Shown here in pieces: positions 7,453-10,536 of a stretch of 10,536 nucleotides of DNA. The translations under genes and the position numbers were made by a program. Source of the stretch: Gammaproteobacteria bacterium (GTDB lineage: Bacteria > Pseudomonadota > Gammaproteobacteria > Pseudomonadales > Porticoccaceae); NCBI GenBank assembly GCA_003646355.1, contig QNFO01000019.1:1-10536 (forward strand), read 5' to 3'. Below the pieces are notes generated by a model, which was given only the letters and a program-made list of their open reading frames with translations, ran no database searches and had not been told where the DNA came from. The first letter of the stretch is position 1, and each line of letters opens with the position of its first letter.

Positions 7453-9021
7453 TTAGCCAGTGCTTTCACCGAACACTTTATCAAGATGCTCTTTAGGCAG
7501 CGGTGAACTAAAGAGTGATACCACAACCGTGGTCAGCACAGAAAGCCCCTCGCCAACCGTGGCGCAAGCAAAAGGATTATTGGCCTGACTGCTCATCCAA
7601 AATAAGCCCTGCTGCAGTACATTGCCCCCGACATCACCGACAGGCAACCAGCTATTGCGTAACACCGTAAAGGAAACGGCGCCGATCACAAAACCCCAAA
7701 TCGCGCCCTGTTTAGTAACACCACGCCAAAACACACCGAGCATTAATGGCCCTGCTAATGCCGCCATCATACCGCCCAACCCTGCCCAAACCATTAAAGC
7801 AATATTCTGGCCGATAGAATGCCAGGCCAAAACACCGGCACCGAGTAGCACCACAACGATGCCCCAACGACTAATTTTCAGCACATTGTGATCAACCTCT
7901 TCTTCAGACGCATCGGGGTGAAGTACCTTAGCCAATGAGCGCCGATAAATATCGTTGGCAAAAACTTGCGAGGTGGAAATCACCAAACCATCGGCGGTGG
8001 ACATAATGGCCGATAAAATAGCAACGCCCAGCAATGCCGCCAACCACTGGGGAAATAGGGCAATAAACAAAGCGGGGATAGCCTGGTTCGGGCCACCCGG
8101 ACTCGTCAGTAATTCATCGCCCAATACTGCGCGCGCCAACACACCACCAAAAATCATAGAGGCCAGTACCACACCAAACACCAGACAAAGTAGAAGAAAG
8201 CGGGTACGCCCTACCCCTTCTTTTAAAGCCCAGACTTTATTGCCGATGTGAGGCAACATGCCTAGAGATAGATGAGCCAGAAAAATAGCGATGAAATCCC
8301 AGTGGGAGTCAAGAATGCCTGAGCCCTCGTAAAACATACCCACCATTTTTGGATCGAGATTTTCTAGCCGTAACATGACGGCATCCAGGCCACCTTCTAC
8401 ACCAAAACCATTGGCAAACATCACCATAATGGCGATGGCAACCCCCAACATCATCGCGCCCTGTACACCGTCAGTAAGAATATCGGCATGCGCGCCCCCC
8501 AGTACCACATAAACCAACAACACGAGAATAGTGACTGTTAAAGCCCAAAAAGCATCGAGCCCAAGCATTTGCTCAAACATCACCAGGCCGGCTAATAGCT
8601 GCGCGGCAAGGTAGAACAACAACACAATGGAAAAAACAGCGACGATGATACGTAAGACATCAGATTGATAACGGTCACCGATAAACTCTGGGATAGAGCG
8701 GTTACCAAAGGCATTGCCCGCCTTTTGCACCTGCCTGAAGCACAACCAGACACCGAGATAAACAGCGAAGGGATAAACCAGCGCATAGCCGAGGGCTGGC
8801 AGGCCAAACTTATAACCCAGACCAGGAATACCCAAAAAGGTTGCCCCCGATGCGGTGGTGGCTGTCATCGCAAACGCCAAAAACCACATACCGTAACCGC
8901 CACGGGCCGTGGAAAAGTCATCACTGTTTTTAACCTGGCGCATGCCGAGATAGCCAAAACCTATCATTGCGCCGACATAGAGAAATAAAAACACCCAGGC
9001 CCATACTTGCAATGTGTCCAT
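7453..9021 (-). CDS. Sodium:solute symporter (SSS family), 522 aa
   Basis: This is an inner-membrane Na+-coupled importer of the SSS (PF00474) family, which includes PutP and pantothenate, acetate and sugar transporters. About 13 hydrophobic segments are visible. Family blocks are FLAFAMTATTASGATFLGIPG (about 47-67), RSIPEFIGDRY (about 108-118) and VVLGGAHADILTDGVQGAMM (about 172-191). The diagnostic ILSAIMSTADGLVISTSQ block is at about 335-352. In that block S341 and T342 align with the Na+-site Ser340 and Thr341 of PutP. The ATG at 9021 is chosen because GGGGA (complement of 9027-9031) stands 5 bases before it; a TTG at 9033 would add four residues. The solute cannot be read from sequence. 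Its position downstream of an exported cyclase-family enzyme suggests it may import a carboxylate or other product of that enzyme (inference). Confidence 0.93.
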   Translation of the reverse strand: MDTLQVWAWVFLFLYVGAMIGFGYLGMRQVKNSDDFSTARGGYGMWFLAFAMTATTASGATFLGIPGLGYKFGLPALGYALVYPFAVYLGVWLCFRQVQKAGNAFGNRSIPEFIGDRYQSDVLRIIVAVFSIVLLFYLAAQLLAGLVMFEQMLGLDAFWALTVTILVLLVYVVLGGAHADILTDGVQGAMMLGVAIAIMVMFANGFGVEGGLDAVMLRLENLDPKMVGMFYEGSGILDSHWDFIAIFLAHLSLGMLPHIGNKVWALKEGVGRTRFLLLCLVFGVVLASMIFGGVLARAVLGDELLTSPGGPNQAIPALFIALFPQWLAALLGVAILSAIMSTADGLVISTSQVFANDIYRRSLAKVLHPDASEEEVDHNVLKISRWGIVVVLLGAGVLAWHSIGQNIALMVWAGLGGMMAALAGPLMLGVFWRGVTKQGAIWGFVIGAVSFTVLRNSWLPVGDVGGNVLQQGLFWMSSQANNPFACATVGEGLSVLTTVVVSLFSSPLPKEHLDKVFGESTG

Positions 9022-9038
9022 TAAAATCCCCAACTGAT

Positions 9039-9067
9039 TTTAGACAATACTTTCTGATATCTGTAAA
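9039..9067 (-). promoter_or_regulatory. Candidate sigma-70 promoter of the symporter gene
   Basis: On the minus strand TTTACA (complement of 9062-9067, 5/6 to consensus) and TCTAAA (complement of 9039-9044, 4/6) are 17 bases apart. The predicted transcript would start only about 11 bases before the ATG at 9021, just ahead of the GGGGA ribosome site. The -35 box overlaps the end of the upstream terminator hairpin. Confidence 0.3.
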
Positions 9068-9100
9068 AATGGCCGAGTAAGTCTACTCAGCCATTTTTAC
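9063..9100 (-). terminator. Hairpin terminator after the cyclase-family gene
   Basis: Seventeen-base arms (9063-9079 and 9084-9100) with one mismatch enclose a 4-base loop. On the minus strand the GGCTGAGTA stem is followed by ATTTTTAC, as in an intrinsic terminator. It begins 22 bases past the stop of the cyclase gene and lies before the symporter. Because both arms carry A/T runs it could work in either direction, or as an attenuator in a cyclase-symporter transcript. Confidence 0.65.
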
Positions 9101-9121
9101 TTGTTCTTACATGACTAGTGA

Positions 9122-10081
9122 TTAGTAAATTGCAATCGGATCAATCATTGCCTGCACGGCACCCCTCACCCGAGGCACGCCCAGTACAAAGAAAAACTCC
9201 AGGGCATTATCACGCACCAGCACACCGGTGTTCATGGTTTCTAACAGATAGATACCACTGTGTAGCAGCAAAGTAATGTGACCTGCAAAAATATTGCCCT
9301 CCACCTCCGGTGGTACCGGATCGACACCCCAGGTATCGGCACCCACGGCAACAACGTTTTTCTCCGCTAAATATTTTGCGGTGGCCTCCGAAATCCCCGG
9401 TTCTTTACTACCCCAGGTTTGCGGGTCTTTCGCCATCATTGCGTCTGTCCAGCCGGTGTGAAAGAGCACAACGTCACCTTCACGAATCGGCGTACCCTGC
9501 TTTTTCGCAACGGCCTCAACATCCTCAACCGTAATCAACTCCCCGGCTTTCATATATTCAACACCGTGGAAAGCGGCCATATCGAGAACAATGCCGCGAG
9601 CAACGATGGGGGGCACTTTTTCGATACCCATTTTTGTCACGCCAGTAGTGGTGACGAAATCAGGCCCCTTTAAGCAGTTATAAAACACCTGGTGTTGGCC
9701 AACATGCCCTAAACCATCAAGCTGGGAACCAATGCCAAACCAGCCCTGAAATATATCATCGTTGTAGTTAAAGCCATTGGCAAAGGCCTCTCGCCCCCAT
9801 TCCTGACCCGGCTGTACAATCTGTAGATTGAGTGTTCGCGGCCCAAAGGCGGGCGTATCTTTGTCGATAATAATACCCAGATGCTGGGTTTTACCTTTTT
9901 TGATTAACTGCGATGCCAGTAAAACGCTTTTCGGTGTCACCAGATTAGCCGAGCCAATTTCGTCATCGGCACCCCACTTAACCGGTTTGCACTCCTCGGC
10001 CTGCAGCTTGGCTGCCAGTAACCCGACACTGAAAAACAGTACCCACGCAGCACCCTTTAAAACCTGTTCTTTACGGCTCAT
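9122..10081 (-). CDS. Exported cyclase-family (PF04199, kynurenine formamidase-like) hydrolase, 319 aa
   Basis: This belongs to the metal-dependent cyclase/amidohydrolase family that includes kynurenine formamidase and isatin hydrolase. Residues 1-28 form a Sec signal peptide: MSRKEQVLKG, a hydrophobic core, then AAKLQA with cleavage before EECKP, so the enzyme acts in the periplasm. The usual HxGTHxDxxxH metal motif appears as G116-IGSQLD122-GLGH126. The Asp and last His are kept, but Gly116 and Gln120 replace the first two His. Other family blocks are GDVVLFHTGW (202-211), VVAVGADTWGVDPVP (243-257) and HITLLLHSGIYLLETMN (268-284, with E281). The start at 10081 is supported by AAGGTGA 5 bases upstream and by a promoter inside the longer 343-codon reading frame from 10153. 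The substrate is unknown; hydrolysis of a ring amide, lactone or cyclic diketone is possible. Confidence 0.85.
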   Translation of the reverse strand: MSRKEQVLKGAAWVLFFSVGLLAAKLQAEECKPVKWGADDEIGSANLVTPKSVLLASQLIKKGKTQHLGIIIDKDTPAFGPRTLNLQIVQPGQEWGREAFANGFNYNDDIFQGWFGIGSQLDGLGHVGQHQVFYNCLKGPDFVTTTGVTKMGIEKVPPIVARGIVLDMAAFHGVEYMKAGELITVEDVEAVAKKQGTPIREGDVVLFHTGWTDAMMAKDPQTWGSKEPGISEATAKYLAEKNVVAVGADTWGVDPVPPEVEGNIFAGHITLLLHSGIYLLETMNTGVLVRDNALEFFFVLGVPRVRGAVQAMIDPIAIY

Positions 10082-10086
10082 TACTT

Positions 10087-10093
10087 TCACCTT
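10087..10093 (-). promoter_or_regulatory. Shine-Dalgarno that sets the start of the cyclase-family gene
   Basis: AAGGTGA on the minus strand stands 5 bases before the ATG at 10081. This favours the start that yields a proper signal peptide over the ATG at 10153. Confidence 0.7.
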
Positions 10094-10117
10094 GTTTATT
10101 ATTAATACTTTTTGAGC

Positions 10118-10146
10118 ATTATATTTTTCTGACAAATATGCCTGAA
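10118..10146 (-). promoter_or_regulatory. Probable sigma-70 promoter of the cyclase-family gene
   Basis: A perfect TATAAT (complement of 10118-10123) follows TTCAGG (complement of 10141-10146, 3/6 to consensus) after 17 bases. The expected transcript start near 10111 leaves about 30 bases before the ATG at 10081. The region is AT-rich and follows the terminator of the upstream gene. Confidence 0.5.
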
Positions 10147-10156
10147 TATACAAAGA

Positions 10157-10175
10157 AGCCCCGCAGAACGGGGCT
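10157..10175 (-). terminator. Hairpin terminator after the flavin-dependent oxidoreductase gene
   Basis: A 7-base stem AGCCCCG / CGGGGCT with a 5-base loop is followed on the minus strand by TCTTTGTAT. It lies 36 bases past the stop of the oxidoreductase gene and just ahead of the next promoter. The T-run is interrupted, so efficiency may be moderate. Confidence 0.6.
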
Positions 10176-10211
10176 AATCATTGTGATGCAAAACACGCTG
10201 CACCATTATTT

Positions 10212-10536
10212 TCAGGCGACGTCTTTAACGGTCTCGACATCGGGTAATTCTTTCAGTCGGGGCAACACCTCTTTACTGAACAGTTTAAAGCTGTCTTCCG
10301 CCATATCAAAAGGCATATCGGCATAGCTAAAAACGCCGTTAAAACCGTTGTTGCCAATCTTGCTGCGAATGTCGACAATTTTTTGATAGCACTGCTCGGG
10401 TGTTCCCCACACCTGCAGGCTCATAAACATTTCGGCAATAGCATCGCGACCGACATCGTTAATCACATCGGACATGTCGCCGTAGTATTCATAGCCTTTA
10501 CGTTTTTTAAAGTAATCCTGATTCATTTCGTAATGG
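10212..10536 (-). CDS. LLM-class flavin-dependent oxidoreductase, C-terminal part (5' end outside window)
   Basis: The frame runs off the right edge of the window. About 107 residues are visible, ending at TGA (complement of 10212-10214); the ATG at 10526 is internal, since codons for H-Y-E precede it. The fragment carries SLQVWGTPEQCYQKIVDIRS, matching the 'GTPE...+.+..' helix of the C-terminal part of luciferase-like monooxygenases. The segment VFSYADMPFDMAEDSFKLF and the closing EVLPRLKEL are also typical of the C-terminal end of these TIM barrels. Such enzymes use reduced flavin or F420 to oxidise organic substrates. The flavin site and most of the barrel lie outside the window, so the reaction is not predictable. 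Its location upstream of the cyclase and symporter suggests a shared catabolic theme. Confidence 0.8.
   Translation of the reverse strand, partial: HYEMNQDYFKKRKGYEYYGDMSDVINDVGRDAIAEMFMSLQVWGTPEQCYQKIVDIRSKIGNNGFNGVFSYADMPFDMAEDSFKLFSKEVLPRLKELPDVETVKDVA

Noticed and set aside
8665..8988. 107-codon plus-strand reading frame opposite the symporter gene
   Set aside because: It is the antisense shadow of a well-recognised SSS transporter and shows no family features of its own.
10082..10153. N-terminal extension of the cyclase-family gene to the ATG at 10153
   Set aside because: The extra 24 codons would cover a perfect TATAAT and a Shine-Dalgarno and would bury the signal peptide inside the protein.

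Overview
The window reads as chromosomal DNA of a Gram-negative, probably marine or other aquatic gammaproteobacterium. Evidence is a DUF1302 outer-membrane beta-barrel ending in Phe, a paired DUF1329 protein, strong Shine-Dalgarno sites, intrinsic terminators and moderate GC. No mobile element, CRISPR array, tRNA or rRNA is visible. Genus-level placement is inference only.

Left part (1-3101): the C-terminal tail of a protein like the end of M48-type metallopeptidases runs rightward off the left edge. A complete type III (CaiB/BaiF) CoA-transferase lies on the minus strand. A rightward MFS transporter is divergent from it across a 274-base spacer.

Middle (3168-7435): a minus-strand GNAT-fold acyltransferase has the residue pattern of LuxI/FeeM-type N-acyl signal or lipid synthases, with a perfect 17-base palindrome just upstream. 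It is divergent from a two-gene rightward operon encoding a DUF1329 protein (with a twin-arginine-like N-terminus) and a DUF1302 barrel. That operon ends at a perfect 40-base palindromic terminator.

Right part (7453-10536): three minus-strand genes. In transcription order they are an LLM-class flavin-dependent oxidoreductase (C-terminal part only), an exported cyclase-family (PF04199) hydrolase and a sodium:solute symporter. They are separated by hairpin terminators, and each downstream gene has its own recognisable promoter, so they are probably separate units.

Taken together (inference), the window looks like part of an accessory catabolic region for a hydrophobic or carboxylated organic compound. 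The outer-membrane barrel and its DUF1329 partner would handle envelope transfer, the exported cyclase would hydrolyse a substrate in the periplasm, the symporter would import a product, and the flavin monooxygenase and CoA-transferase would oxidise and activate it in the cytoplasm. The substrate cannot be read from the sequence. The most unusual element is the LuxI/FeeM-like synthase, with no LuxR-type regulator in view.
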